A stretch of 64,000 nucleotides of DNA from Neolentinus lepideus HHB14362 ss-1 (GCA_001632425.1 KV425574.1:315064-379063); one strand, 5' to 3'. Positions 1 through 12,721 are shown, counted from the stretch's first letter. A program made the numbers and translations. Notes: generated by a model from the letters alone, not told the origin.

Positions 1-1
1 C

Positions 2-1570
2 AAGCAGCACAGGACGAATATCAAGCGCCTCGAGACCCAGTTGTCGGAGCACCTTCTCGAATGTGAGCAAGAATCCGAATCCTCACAAGGAGTCTCCAGA
101 GATGAGTCAGACGGACACGAGGAACGGATTGAGAGTGCTAAGAGAAGTGTGGCTGCGATGAGCGATCCTAGCCTCAACGTGAGTGTTCGAACATCATACT
201 TATGAAAACTCACCCACAGCGTCGATCAGAAACTGATCTGTGAAGTATATCAACTGCGTATGGGAGTTGGTCGCCTCACAGCCACTCACCTTCCTGACTG
301 GCCCGAAGACGAAGATAACTGGCCAATTGACAAGGCAACCGGCAAGCGCTGCTTGCGCTTCAAGTGGGACTTGTCTGCCACTGATCCTAGTAACTTCGAA
401 ACTATTACTGAGCTACTCACGTATATTCGCAAGAATGGTGGTCAGTACGTACCTCAAGCGATTCCTGCTTTGAATGATATTACCGATCACGATCTAAAAT
501 CAAAACTTATCGGAAAATTCAATCGCCTTGTCAAGAACATAAAAGCTCACGCTCGGAAGCAGGGAAGACACTCGCAGGCATCCTCCAGTGTCCCCAGTGG
601 CACTGGAGGAGAAGACCACGCTTCTGCTGATGGTGATCCCGGCGATGGCGACGCAGAAGCAAATCAGAATGGTGATGGTGATGATGGTGTAGCTATGCAG
701 GAAGGATCTACCAACAACCCACCGGCGGAGCATGGGATATCACGATCTCAGCGCCAGACCAGACAAAAGGGGGTAAGTTACTCACCTCGAGTCCTCGTTA
801 TTTTTGCTGATTGAACCCCAGAAATGGGAACTGAGGGATCGCAAGTACAAAGCACTTCCCGAAGACTCTGAGTGGCGCGATCCTAAATATAAGCCTGCCC
901 TCGTACCAACTTTGATGTCCGATGACGAAGACGAATACGACAAATCAGGACGCAAGACCGGGAGATTCGTCTCACGCCGGCCCACCTGGAGATCTGATCT
1001 AGTATGTCCAATGTGATGAAACACTTCAAAACACGTACTTACATCTCTCAGATGCAATCATTCTTAGATGCCATCGATGCCGTTCGAGGTGTTGATCCTG
1101 GGCACAAATACATCACTCGTATCCGTGGCCCTGTCAAAGAGAGCGCACCTCTGAAGGCCAACTTGTTATCGAACCGAGCTCGCAAGTGGATGGTATCTGC
1201 GACATGGCTTGAGGAATCAGACAACAACACCCGGTACAACAACAACAGCTATATTTCCGTGAGTGGCGTAGCATGGGGAGATCCCGAGGACCCAGAGACA
1301 CTTGAAGAGAAGGCGAAGACTTTCAAAGAGGAGATGAGAAGCATCAAGAACCAGAAGGAAAGACTTGACGATGAAACGGGGACCAGAACGTCGACAAAGA
1401 AGAGCAAGAAGTCGTCCAAGATGAGCCAGCAAAAGAAGAGCAAGAAGCGAGCACGAGGAGACGAAGATGAGGAAGTGGAAGAGAACGCGGAAGAGGAACA
1501 ACCGGTGCGCCAACGCTTGCGCCAGCGACACACTGAAGACAATCAGCTAGCTAGCGATGAGGAGGAATGA
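2..1570 (+). CDS. Companion protein of a transposon-like module (5' partial, hypothetical)
   Basis: The gene runs in from the left edge, so its start is not seen. Exons 2-178, 230-772, 822-1001 and 1052-1570 join in phase to 472 residues; the second exon uses the acceptor before AAACTG, because the nearer CAG would give a stop. The middle carries a conserved-looking block (MGVGRLTATHLPDWPEDEDN, then a Trp/Phe-rich stretch with RFKWDLS), followed by an acidic Gly/Asp low-complexity linker, a second folded-looking segment with RARKWMVSATWLEES, and a Lys/Glu-rich coiled tail with KKSKKSSK and KKSKKRARG, possible nuclear signals. No catalytic motif is visible. It ends 15 bases before the last base of the convergent transposase gene. 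From recollection, similar proteins are multi-copy in mushroom genomes. A role as accessory factor of the transposon is inference from position only. Confidence 0.6.
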
Positions 1571-1585
1571 GGAGAGTACGTACGC

Positions 1586-4500
1586 TTAGATCTCGTAGTC
1601 TTCCTCATCGAAGTCATCTGGTTCCGTACCTTGCTGAGAGTGTTGTAATATGTGAATAGTCTCCAAAATGCAATACAAGAAAATAAATCATTAGACTTAC
1701 ATGATCAAATGAAATGCACACAAAGAGCTCTTGTTCTATCAGTCTTGAGAAGATTGGGATAAGCGCCATGGGTGCATTAACTCTATCCATGGAAATAACC
1801 TCATAGTCTGCAAAGGTCTCTGCGTATGTGACATATATTCCGAGTGTTGAGGCGTAGAGATCCCACGGGAACTCTGGTATCTGGGAGTCAGAGAGAAGTC
1901 TGCAGACTATAGCACAGACATGTGGCTCTTTATCTCCAGCTTGGATAACAAAGAGCCACCCAATCTGTACTGGAATCCGAGAGGTTCCATCAGCCGTTCT
2001 GATGAAGGCGTACTTATCAGTCTTCGAGCGCGTGCTTGCCATACACCCGTAGCGTATACCATCCTTGCGAATGAAAGGAATCAATTTGACAGCACGAGAC
2101 GCAATAAAAGCGGTCCCGGGAGCAGAGGACATATCATCGACGAGCGCAAGGTCAGGCCACAGCTGGCAGGAGTAATCGAATACCAGTTGATAGAGATTAC
2201 ACTCAGAATTAGAATGACCTCGCAGATCCAAAGGCTTGACCTTTGAGAGAGGGCGCCGAGGGAGCTGGACATTCTGGATGACTTGCTCACTTGCCGCAAT
2301 AGCGATTTGAGTCATCATGGAACCACGAGAGGAAGCCTCCGAGAGAATATACCGATGTAGCAGTCGCCGCTCTAAGTCATGAGCAGACGGGGGCAAGCCG
2401 AGAAGAAGCTCATACAGGAGTTGTGTTTGGACCCAGTTGCGCATCAGAGTCAGTTCCATACGGCCGCCGTCGTGACCATTGTGGTTGACTTTCTCGAACA
2501 TACCATTGAGGCGCTCGAAAGCAAAGAGCCACCAGCCATAGATAGGACCGAACAGCTTGATCATGTCGACGTAGTGCATCGCCAGATGGTGGTTGATGAC
2601 CAGATGGATACCAAGACGCAAGCAGTGCTTGCAATACTGAACCAGGAAGTCGTGTCCAAGTCGTGCTTCTGCCATAGAGATCGTGCGGGATGCAAGGATA
2701 CGAATGCCTGCGCAGAGTTTCAGTATGGCAGTATATAGTGACTTACAATTGCGAGAGTGAGTTGGTTTGCGCTTGACATTGGATGGGAGGGGTGGCGCTC
2801 GATTGGGGATCTGGTCAGAGCTATCTTTCCATGTCCACCAAAGGAGGATGGGCGTGATATGGAGAAGCCGGCGCCATTCATCAGCCTTCTTCAATGATTG
2901 ATTCTCACCAAGCTGTCTGAGTTTGCATGAGAACACTGATATTAATGCATGATAAATAATGACTTACATTCTTGGGTAACCTCGTAACGTGGCTAGGCCA
3001 CCGGACCGAGTTGACAAGATCTTCAAAACGTTGCTTCTGTGAACTGCGACCGCCAGCTCCCGAAAACATATAGCCCGAGAATAGAACCTGCGTGAAAAGA
3101 TGTGCGATTACACCTAGCAGCGCGAGTTAGTCCAAGATATTCGATAGAAAGGAAGATTACTACCCAGAAAAATGTTGTGCATGAAATCGAGAGCACATCG
3201 TGTTGATGGTAGCCATCCGGCGAGCAAATTTTTTGTGCACCAGCGTATGCCGTAATTGTCCAGGATGTGATCTTGTCGGCGAGGTGGCGCGTCCTTTGAA
3301 AGGAAAGACTGCCGGAGAAGTTGGAAGTCATCCTTCCGCACAAAGTCTATGATAATTTAGTGATGTGAACAGGACTCAGAATTCGCAATACTTACTTTCC
3401 GGAGTATAGCCGGAAGGTCTATGAATATCAGCCATGGTGATATCACACCAAGGGCACGGTTGCATGCCGTGGGTGTGAGAAGCGAAGCCACATGTTTTTC
3501 GGGCACCCGGAGTGTCGCAGTTATTGATGATTTCATCTGCGAACACCATTTGCGGTTCCTGTCCATAGATTTGCATCTCGACACCTGCCCAGAGTATAAC
3601 ATCATTGATAAATAGAGTATATGCGCACGACTCACCATTTTTTAGCGCTGAAATTTCTCTTGTAGACGGCTCTAGACAATGATTGAGCTGCAGCGCTGTC
3701 GGCTCCTTCGGGCCAGGCATGATACAAGCGCATATAATATTGCGCTGAAGGAAGCGCTCACGTATAGGGAGATCATTAATACAATAGTAAATAGGCCCCG
3801 TCGAATGGGGCCTTTCTAGCATACCAAACCTGTTGAAGTATAAGTTATTGTATGCGTGAGTAATGTGTACACAAACTTACCAATCAGAATTCAAGGTCAA
3901 ATGCAAGCCGAAGCGATGGCTGTTGAGGTTCTGGCCTCCTCCTTCAATGGGAACATCGCGTACAGTACCACGGCTGCCAGTTTTGCGCTGTATGCGCGTC
4001 TTGCTCATGTTCCAGATGCTGCCATCAGAGATGTCTTCCATAAGGAAGTTCTCATCATCATTCCGGTTTGGAATGATGTTGCGGCTATCCCGGATCATTT
4101 GCGCAAAGCCTGGCCGCATGAGAAATCGCCGCAAGGTGTCTATAATCGAGGTATGTGTCATTATCTTGATGGCGTGCCGATAGGGTTTGTTCTTCGAGTC
4201 ATTCAGTGTTTCCCAGACCTCACCAGAGCAATCAGGGAGTACGCAGTGCTCAGACGGGAGCGCCAGCATCTCCTTGGGGGTGTAGTGCTTCCAGCAGGCA
4301 GTACAAAGTGCATACTCCATGATATGCTGGTCAGCATCAAGGCCGAGGCGTCGTTTGGCGCTGATGAGACTGCGAACCGGTCTTGGAAGCAGAGGGAGAG
4401 CACCAGCGATGTACAAAGAGTCGAGAGTCCCATTTAGCTGAGCTGTAGCCTGTTTAACAGTAGCGTTGCCATAGATATTCGCGAGACAAGCCTCCAAGTA

Positions 4501-4905
4501 TGCAATACGGACATGAGGTTCCTCTAAGAAGGCTTTGGGTACGCTGTCGGGGCGATCAGCCTCGTCTTGGTCAGTTCCGGGCATTGGTGTGTCCGGTAAT
4601 GTTATAGGAGTGAAAACGTCATCAGTGGGGGGTGTTTCAGGTTGCCCAAGAGCTTGATGATCATCTTGATGAACAGGTGGGGTGACAGGCCTAGACTCGA
4701 GAGCTAAAGGAGACACTGATCTTGAGTTTGCGTCGGGGTGATTAGGAATCGGAGAGGCAGTGGGGGATATAGGATCCATACTGAAGGATGGTCCAGGAGA
4801 ACTAAAAGTGAAATCCTCTTCGTGGTCAGATGGCGTACTTGGCCGTATCGGAGAAGTGAGAGCACGGCTGTTAGACTGAGGCAGACGAGGAGGATAATGG
4901 CGCAT
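1586..4905 (-). CDS. Tnp2/CACTA-type DNA transposase, apparently intact
   Basis: Seven exons (3881-4905, 3636-3829, 3396-3584, 3164-3346, 2968-3113, 1701-2912, 1586-1633) join in phase to 998 residues with no stop. Family hallmarks in order: a Pro/Ser-rich N-terminus; the block ending LTLNSDW followed by FGMLERP; IPGPKEP-like ACIMPGPKEPTAL; a Cys/His block with CGF, H-x-H and CPWC; DFMHNIFLG; the glycine-rich MFSGAGG; RNCKSLY to LASRTISMAEA; and INHHLAMHYVDMIKLFGP with FERLNGM and NGHDGGRMELTL. These match fungal transposases of the Tnp2 (Transposase_21, EnSpm/CACTA) group, which cut and paste DNA. The ending is acidic (DDFDEEDYEI). I took the ATG at 4905, but a Cys/His-rich ORF at 5029-5310 could be a further 5' exon. 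Intact coding argues for recent activity. Terminal repeats were not found. Confidence 0.85.
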
Positions 4906-5495
4906 ATGAAGTCGTTCATTTTGCCTGGTCTGAAAAATGAAGCCTCTATGATGGATTGAGCACCTTCCACAGTAGCATGGAATACGCTCATTTCTCTATT
5001 TGATAGTGGTGTTCAGCGAAGAGAAGTATCAAGAAGAAAACATACGGCAGCCATGACAATTGTCTGAGTCTAAGGAATCTAGTAATAGCAACAAGCATAT
5101 AAGATGGAAAGCGAGCATAGGAGAGCGTCGTTGGTAACGTCGGCAGCAGCGTAGATGGCGGGTCAAACGGTCCTCAGCGCTAGTGTCGGACTTAGAATCA
5201 TTTGAACGCGACGCGCACTCATTACAGCTCACGTGCAGGGAAAGTTGTCCCGGAGATAGCCGGGACAAAGATGGCAAAGATATGCCTCGATCGTATTCCC
5301 AAATAGGCATATCTTAGGTGTATTTTAGGCACAGCTTATGATTCGTCCGAGATATGACGTGAGCAGATTTTATGATTTTATGCTGTGTACGGCTGACAGC
5401 CAAAAATAGCACAACTTTCTCCTAGAACTGAGAGTATGACCTCGATTCCAGCTTAGTTCTGTTCTACGTTGTGCGATATCCTCCTTGTCCTCTCC
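4906..5495. other. Upstream flank of the transposase; possible extra 5' exon
   Basis: No firm gene. On the minus strand 5029-5310 is open from an ATG and contains a Cys-x2-Cys followed further on by His-x2-Cys-Cys, as in a small zinc finger, so it may be an N-terminal exon of the transposase or chance. Terminal repeats of the element would be expected near here but I could not pair any. Confidence 0.3.
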
Positions 5496-6950
5496 ATGAT
5501 GAGCAAAACCGCTGATTTTGTTCATGAACTTCATCCAGCTGTGAAACGGATTCCAGGATCAGAACGAAGTGCTCTTCCATCCGTGAAGGCAACACACGCG
5601 AAGCTCGTCGATGCTGATCAGCCAGATGTACACTACGAATGGCGCTCAAGAGATCACCGCAAGGCAAGGCATCAAGTTTACGCACCTAACAGTGCAAAAA
5701 CAAATCGAAGAACGGCGGGGTGGAAGAAGCTAGGCAGGATGCTCGTCCTTGAATATTGGAATATCAGCTGGTAAGTGGGATAGTCACTTGCTGTAGCTTG
5801 ACCATTGACTAAGAGATTTTCAAAGGTGGATAGCAGTCGTACGTGAATCTGAACTTCGCTCAGTCTCGTTTCTGATAGACGAAGACCATCAGCTATTCAC
5901 ACTTGGAAGCGTAGTGTGGTGTGTGAATGGCTTCATCGTATTTCTGCCATTCGTATACAGCAGTGTCGAGACCAACACCGTCGCTGGTGGGTGGACGGCC
6001 TGGGTGGGTGCGACTATCTTCACTGCCGCCTCCTTGCTGCTGATTTGGGAGGCTTGGAATCGGTAAGTACCTGCTGGGTATTTCATAAAAAATATGGCTA
6101 ACCCAGAGATAACGCACAGGAGTAACACAGTATACTTCGGCTGGGGAATCGAACAAGTCCTTCAGCACCGGCCGGTCGACGTCGAGCAGGCAGGGACATA
6201 TAGTGACTGGGCAGAGATCGACCACAGTGATGACACGTCTGGGCCTGCTCCGCCGGGACAACGCAAGTGGATATGGTGGACAACTGATACTAAGTACTGG
6301 CGTGAGCTCGGATTTCTGGCTGGTTTTGTGCAGCTTTGCGCCGCCACTATATTTTGGATAAGCGGGTATGTTAACTTCATCCTTGTACTGTGAGGAGAGT
6401 GTAACTGATAGAGCAGGTTCACTGCGCTGCCAGAGGTCCAGGATGCCATTCTAGATAATACCCCGCTGCTGAACGGGGTCTTCTGGTCTCCGCAAGTTGT
6501 CGGCGGAAGTGGATTCATTATCAGTTCGTAAGTTACAGTCCCAAATTGGGTCTGTTCACTCACTGACTGAGGTGGCTGCTAACAGCGCACTCTACATGTT
6601 CGAAACACAGACAAAATGGTACCGCCCAGCTATCACCAACCTGGGTTGGCAGATTGGGTGTGCGTACCCGCTTCGTCTATTGTTGTTTCCGTTATCTAAT
6701 GTCCTTCGTTCTCATCTTTGGAACTTCGACCCGCCTTCACACAGTTTGGAACTTCATCGGCGGCATCGGCTTCACGCTCTGTGGCGCTTTCGGTTACTCC
6801 ACCAGACACTGGGCCCAATACCAAAGCACATTGTCGACGTTCTGGGGGAGCTGGAGTTTCCTGATAGGATCGGTCATGCAGTGGTACGAGGCGGTGAATG
6901 CTGTCGAGCCGATCGTACCGTCTCAAGGCGGCAATGGTAAGGCGGCGTAA
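5496..6950 (+). CDS. Multi-pass integral membrane protein, fungal, uncharacterised
   Basis: Exons 5496-5770, 5826-6062, 6120-6365, 6417-6527, 6586-6659 and 6745-6950 give 382 residues. The start is the first of two adjacent ATGs (5496, 5499). A basic, soluble N-terminal region of about 90 residues leads into LGRMLVLEYWNISWW, then hydrophobic segments: LFTLGSVVWCVNGFIVFLPF, AWVGATIFTAASLLLIWEAW, LGFLAGFVQLCAATIFWISG, FWSPQVVGGSGFIISSALY, FIGGIGFTLCGAFGY and FWGSWSFLIGSVMQWYEAV. That makes about six membrane spans, with a Trp-rich loop (RKWIWWTT) between the second and third. I know similar fungal hypothetical proteins but no function. A degraded relative lies just downstream. Confidence 0.75.
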
Positions 6951-7449
6951 TTGACGTTTGAGTCAAGTTGTATCACGTAATAACATCTCGACTTTGTATT
7001 ATAGCCCATGTATTTGAACCTTGCATCGTGAAGCTCGCTTGGTTGACAACTTTGTCAAACACAGCATTGAAGTGGGTTGGTGGAATTAGGACGGAGTGCG
7101 TTGAGCCATACAGTCCGCAAGCCTCTGAAATGTGTGCGCTAACATGTACCATACACAAGCTGATGAAACGATCCAGACATACGTTGGCAACACTTGATGA
7201 TGCATGGGAGATCAGAATGCTTGCATACTACTATGCACGAGCTTGTTCCTCAAGGCTGTTCGGACTGTACCAGTGCCGCCAGTGTCATGTCCTCGTCTTC
7301 AGACCTTGCAATACTGCAGGAATCCCACAATGCCCAAATCTGGCGCATATTGCTCGCCTTATGTCGTGAGATACGGATCGAATGGGTCGAGCCTATAGCT
7401 CAAAGTTTACCGTCAGACTGAATACTGATCCATCATACCTACATTTGCA
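6951..7449. other. Intergenic stretch, no supported gene
   Basis: Only short overlapping ORFs without motifs. It may include worn 5' exons of the membrane-protein remnant that follows, but no translated match was found. Confidence 0.4.
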
Positions 7450-7790
7450 GGTCGGACTTCGTCAGTTCGACGCTGCCATCCGAAGTCCAGGGTTTCATCG
7501 TAGCATCGCGCGAACCTGGTATAACCTGCATGCCCGCGTACAATGAAATATTGACAGGAATCGGATTCCTCCTCACATGAATCGGTTTCATACTAGAGCC
7601 CGTGCTTGTGAAGGTCTCGGGTTCATTGCAGAGTCCATGGAAGCTGCATATGTGTTGGGTAAGGACGGCGGCATGTAGTGCTTCACATTGGCAGCTTTGA
7701 TCTTCTTGCTATGTGGCGCATTCTTGTTTACAGCGGTGTCCTGGGGCATGATCGGCTCGGCTCGCCAGAGGAGATAATACTGGACGGCAT
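7450..7790 (+). pseudogene. Decayed second copy of the membrane protein (3' part)
   Basis: After a TTTGCAG acceptor the reading SDFVSSTLPSEVQGFIV aligns with SGFTALPEVQDAI of the gene upstream, and the splice site falls at the same place as the intron at 6366-6416. Further on CMPAYNEILTGIGFLL and then FLLCGAF resemble FWSPQVVGGSGFI and FTLCGAF of the intact gene; at the DNA level CTATGTGGCGCATTC and CTCTGTGGCGCTTTC differ at two of 15 bases. Stops and frame changes interrupt it, so no protein can be made. The match is short and partly hydrophobic, so it could be coincidence. Confidence 0.35.
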
Positions 7791-7996
7791 CAACTCGAAG
7801 AGAAATAGTCCTCTGTAATATCCTCTGTAGATGAGAGCCATGACAGTAACGATAGTAAGTATTGTCAGAACGATCTGATTTGGCCAATACTCACCACCAT
7901 TCCGTGAAGTAGATCCATAGGCATTGTTCCAGTGATTCGGGCACCAGTTATGATACTCTGCCCAAGTACGGGAACGGCTTCGACCGCGGAACCCAT
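7588..7996 (-). CDS. Possible small hypothetical protein, two exons
   Basis: Exons 7895-7996 and 7588-7812, with a GTGAGT donor and TTACAG acceptor, join in phase to 108 residues. No domain is recognised; the C-terminal half is basic and hydrophilic. It overlaps, on the other strand, the remnant of the membrane protein, and the two readings cannot both be meaningful. It would share the 8008-8431 upstream region with RPO41. Confidence 0.3.
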
Positions 7997-8007
7997 GAAG
8001 ACTGTTA

Positions 8008-8431
8008 GCGTTTGATGGCTCTGTCTAACGAACATGAGCTTGGTCGGGGCAATCGAAAGGTTACTGTAGTATTATGTCGGACCCTTCAGACCTCAGGCCT
8101 CATCCCTTGGCTTTCTATCCTACGTGCTCTTCAGAATGACTTTCAAAGAAGTTCAGGCCATTGAAGTGTCTAAAGCCATCAAAACATCTTCCGCAGAACG
8201 TTGTCCGTTCACCTCAGAAGGACATCCATTCACACTAGGCCGAGTATTGAAACAGAATGTATTAAAACCAGTGGTTGCCCATGTTGTCGACGAAGTCGTC
8301 TGACTTCAAGTTAAAGTAAACGCTGTCGGCTGCTTACTCAGAGTTTTGCCGTTGGTACAATATCCCAGTTTGGTATATAGAAAATTAGTCGCCGGCGTTC
8401 TACCTTGTCTTAAACTTACCTCTCTACTACA
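8008..8431. other. RPO41 upstream region
   Basis: No ORF of note. It should hold the RPO41 promoter; GGTATATAG at about 8373 is a TATA-like element some 60 bases before the start codon. Confidence 0.4.
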
Positions 8432-11400
8432 ATGATCCCCAGGACTGTTCGCAGACTAGAGACGACTTTGCTGCCGTACTCTCGACAATGTCTGCCTCGT
8501 CCTGCGCGGTTATACTCATCCCCATCAAAAAGGGCCAACGCACCGGCTCTCGCGACCGCTCATGCGATAGACGAGAGCTACCCGGCGTTCATGCCCACAC
8601 GGCAGGAAGATATACAGCCAGGGCCATCCGTTGGCATGCGGGGCTTAACGAAAAGCCCTCCAAAATACACTATACTGCCCACTCCGCTCCCAGAGGACGC
8701 AGAGTCTTCCCCCATCAATGATTTCTACTTCACGGACTCGCCCACTCAGGACTCGTTGGCGATCATCGACGCTTGCTTGCGCGACTCGTACGACGTTCCG
8801 CGGGCACAACGGGTTTTTAACGAACTGAGGGTGAAGAGGGCCGGGGATCCTATCCTGGTGCCCCAGTTATACAACACTTTACTGAGCGCGTACGTCGATA
8901 TGGCAGCAAGGAACGACGCTGAGCATTGGGAAAAATGGCTCGGTGATGCCATAGTCCTCTTTCAAACGATGCAAGCAGGCACGGAGCGAGTGAGAGTCAC
9001 AGCTGGGTCTTATGCAATCATGCTTTTGGCCTGGATCCAGTGAGTTGTACTTGGCTTTTCGATGCAGTGGCTTTCTTATCTCGTACAGATTCAATGAAAA
9101 GCTATCTTTACGGACATTCGACGCGCCGGCCTTGCACCTTCCTAGCCCTGGAGACCTCGTTAGCCTATTAGATGAGCAAGGCATCTCGGCGACGGCAGTT
9201 GTTACCGACAGAGCTATCTCGACAGCCGAAGACGCTACGAAGATTGCGCGATTGATTCTCTCCACGGCAGTCGAGCAGAACCGAGATCGCCTCGTCTTGG
9301 AACTGCGCGAGGTCGAGGCTATCGCGAAGCATCCCGATCCATTCGCGGATGTCCCTGAAGCCATGCCTGTGATGCGACCAAGGGAAACGCAGGAGCGAGA
9401 CGCTACTGCCGACGAGGGGGAAGAGATCTCCCCAACCACTGACGATGTCATGGAGGTGCCTTTTAATTTGGACGTTCTTAGACGACACCTCGCCCGAGTG
9501 AAGATGGCTCGTCAGGTCTTACCCGAGAACGTCTTAATACGGCAGAAGGTCCTTGAGGACTCCGCCATCGATGTTGCTCGTGAGCGTATAGCACAGCAAG
9601 CTAGGATGCTGGCGGAGCTCGGTAACAAAGATCAGGCGCTCAACCGACATGGCTTGCAGCGTTGGATGTGGGAATGGCACACGAAACTTCAGGATAGGTT
9701 AGCCATAGAGATTAATGCTTTGCTCCAGCACGAGCAGTCTTTGAAGATCAAACCCGGCAAGGACCAGCAACTGCTCGGACCATTCCTGCAGCTGCTCAAA
9801 CCAGAGACCATGTCGTTGATAACGATCCTGGAGCTTATGCGGATGTCTGGGACGGGCGGCGTCAGTGACGGTATGAAGATGGCGCGGGCCTTGCTGACAG
9901 TGGGAACCGCGATAGAGGCGGAGTATCACGCGCAGTTGCGGAAGAAAAACAATATGTCGGTACCGTCGCAGTCGATGCGACCTGGCCAAGTCGCGTACTT
10001 CACGGGTCAAGGATACCAGGATCTGTATGCTCGTCGGATTGCGGCGCGTAAGTACATGGAGGACAACGAGAGCTGGTCAGCGGATTGGTCGCAGACCCTT
10101 AAAGTGCGAATAGCGAGCTTCCTGGTGGATAATCTGATCGACATTGCGACCGTGACGCGGCGCGGTATTGACAAAACCACTGGAGAGGAAATGTGAGTAC
10201 CACGAGCTGCATGCCCAGAGTTATTGCTGACGCATTGATTCCAGCGAGGAGGTGCAACCTGCGTTCTTCCACTCGTATGAATATGTCCATGGCCATAAGC
10301 TGGGTGTTATAAAGCTGAACTCTATGGTCGCGGAGCGTCTTGCCAGTGATGATATACGGGACACGGTACCTCCCCGGAATCTGCCCATGTTGGTCAAGCC
10401 AAAACCATGGTTGGACTACAACGATGGTGCTTATCTCAACATCAAGAGTGCGTCACGAGTTCAATTTATTTCTTGGGTGACGATATTAACTCGTTCGCAA
10501 TCTCTTAGCCAAGGTCATGCGCTTCAAGGAATCGCAAGAGCAAGAAGTCCACATGCGGGAAGCTGCCAGGCAGGGAAAAATCGAACTAATCTTCGCCGCT
10601 CTCGATGTTCTGGGTTCGACGCCTTGGGTGATCAACAGGCCAGTGTTCGATATTGTTCTAAATATCTGGAACTCTGGAGGTCGATTTGCCAAAATTCCTC
10701 CAGCCGTATTCGATATGCCGGAGCCAGAAAAGCCAGCGGACTGGCTGACCAATCCGAAGGCAAGAAACGTCTACTTGATGCGTGTTCGAGCTTATCACCA
10801 GGCGAAGGGAAATAACCACTCCGAGCGGTGTAGCGTGAACTACAAGATGGAAATCGCCCGTACTTTCATTGGCGACACCTTCTATCTGCCGCACAACATC
10901 GACTTCCGTGGTCGTGCATATCCTATTCCGCCTCATCTGAGTCATATTGGCGATGATCTGAGTCGTGGTCTACTCAAGTTCGCTGAGGCAAAGCCTTTGG
11001 GTGCGCGTGGCTTGCGGTGGCTCAAGATCCACTTGGCCAACTTGTACGGTTTTGATAAGGGTAACTTCGAGGACCGTGTAATCTGGGCTGAGCAGAACTT
11101 GGATAATATCTACGACTCTGCCGAAAGGCCTCTTGAGGGCAAGCGGTGGTGGACAAAGGCTGACGACCCATGGCAGTGTCTTGCCACCTGCATGGAGCTG
11201 AGGAATGCGCTGAAATCTGGTGACCCGCTTGCGTATGAATGTGCCTTGCCCGTCCACCAGGATGGCACGTGTAATGGACTGCAGCACTATGCCGCCCTCG
11301 GAGGAGACGAGAAGGGTGCGAGGCAGGTGAACTTGGATGTCACGGACCGGCCCTCTGATGTGTACACCTACGTTGCGGACATGGTGGAAGCACAGTTGGA

Positions 11401-12721
11401 GAGAGAGAAAGACACGAATAAGTATGCTGCCATGCTCGTTGGCAAGATTGCTCGTAAGGTTGTTAAGCAGACGGTAAGCCTACGTTATCCGGACTAGTTG
11501 AACTGTCATGACGATACCCCCATAGGTCATGACTACTGTGTACGGTGTCACATTCATCGGTGCGCGCGAGCAGATTGAGAAGCAGTTGAAGGATAGGGAG
11601 GAGATTCCCGAGGAAGAATGCTGGGCTGCTTCTTCCTACCTCGCGAAGAACGTCCTCGCCGCAATTGGTGACTTGTTCTCCGGTGCGAAGGACATTCAGG
11701 TTTGGCTTAATATGTGTGCGCGTCTCATTACCAAGTCCATCCCGCCCGAACGCATTGAGGAGGCTTCAAAGGATTTAGTCGACAAGCGGGGAAAAAAGAA
11801 GCAGGGTACCCGGGCGAAGAAGGAGCAGATGACGAGCATGATCTGGACGTCGCCAATGAACCTCCCCATCGTGCAGCCGTACAGGAAGACGAAGAGAAAG
11901 CAGATTATGACGGCCATCCAGTCTGTCTTCATCTCTGACCCCAACTCTCCGGCCGAGGGTAAGTTATGATTGTGCTCACCATGATCAATCCTGATACTGA
12001 TTATGTATCTTGCAGTCAACTCGATGAAGCAGGCGTCTGCTTTCCCACCTAACTTTATCCACAGTCTCGACGCGTCGCACATGATGAAGACTGCTCTCCG
12101 CTGCAGAGACGAGGATATTACGTTTGCATCCGTCCACGATTCGTACTGGACGCACGCCTGCGACATTGACAGAATGTCTGCGATTATCCGTGACACCTTC
12201 GTTGACCTTCACACCGGTGAGGTGCTAAAGAAGTTACATGATGAGGTTTGTTGCTCAGTGATGTATGTGCCATGTATGCTCTAACGACTGTACCGCAGTT
12301 CCTGTACCGGTACAAGGATTACAAGATTCCTCTTGGTGTCATTCGAAGTAGCACCCTGATTAGGAAGCTCAGGAATATGGGCGTCACACCTCCCCCTGTT
12401 ATGACGGCTATAGAGGAGATGGACGCAGCAATAAGGGCCGGATCGGAGAACGACGATATTGAGGTTGCTGAAGCCGACATTGATGCTGCTGAGACCGATG
12501 TTGAAGCTGAAGTCATCGATGTCGACGCACAATCTGCTGAAGACACTCAGACGCTTGAGGATGCCATCGACATCACTGCCGCGACGAGGAGGAAGCGCAT
12601 TCGGCCCACAATCGCATTGAACAAGACGTACGTTGAACTTGCCGACCTCATACCTCCCGTCCCGCAAAAAGGAGACTTCGACGTCAATACCATCAAGAAG
12701 TCACTCTATTTCTTCTCATAG
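8432..12721 (+). CDS. RPO41: Mitochondrial RNA polymerase, single subunit, T7 type
   Basis: Exons 8432-9039, 9089-10192, 10245-10447, 10509-11473, 11526-11958, 12016-12245 and 12299-12721 give 1321 residues, about the usual length. It transcribes mitochondrial DNA. The first 30 or so residues are rich in Arg and hydroxyl residues, as in a matrix-targeting peptide. The polymerase core shows DFRGRAYP (about residue 769), HQDGTCNGLQHY with the first catalytic Asp (about 890), KQTVMTTVYG with the nucleotide-binding Lys and Tyr (958-965), ASAFPPNFIHSLDASH (about 1110) and VHDSYWTH with the second catalytic Asp (about 1146). These are motifs of the T7-like family. The gene looks complete; an acidic insert of about 70 residues near the C-terminus (DDIEVAEADIDAAE) looks like a lineage-specific loop. 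It heads a run of mitochondrial genes. Confidence 0.95.

Noticed and set aside
2710..2748. 39-base intron in the transposase with good GT-AG ends
   Set aside because: Reading through gives RNCKSLYTAILKLCAGIRIL, which fits the conserved spacing of the family, so the segment is coding.
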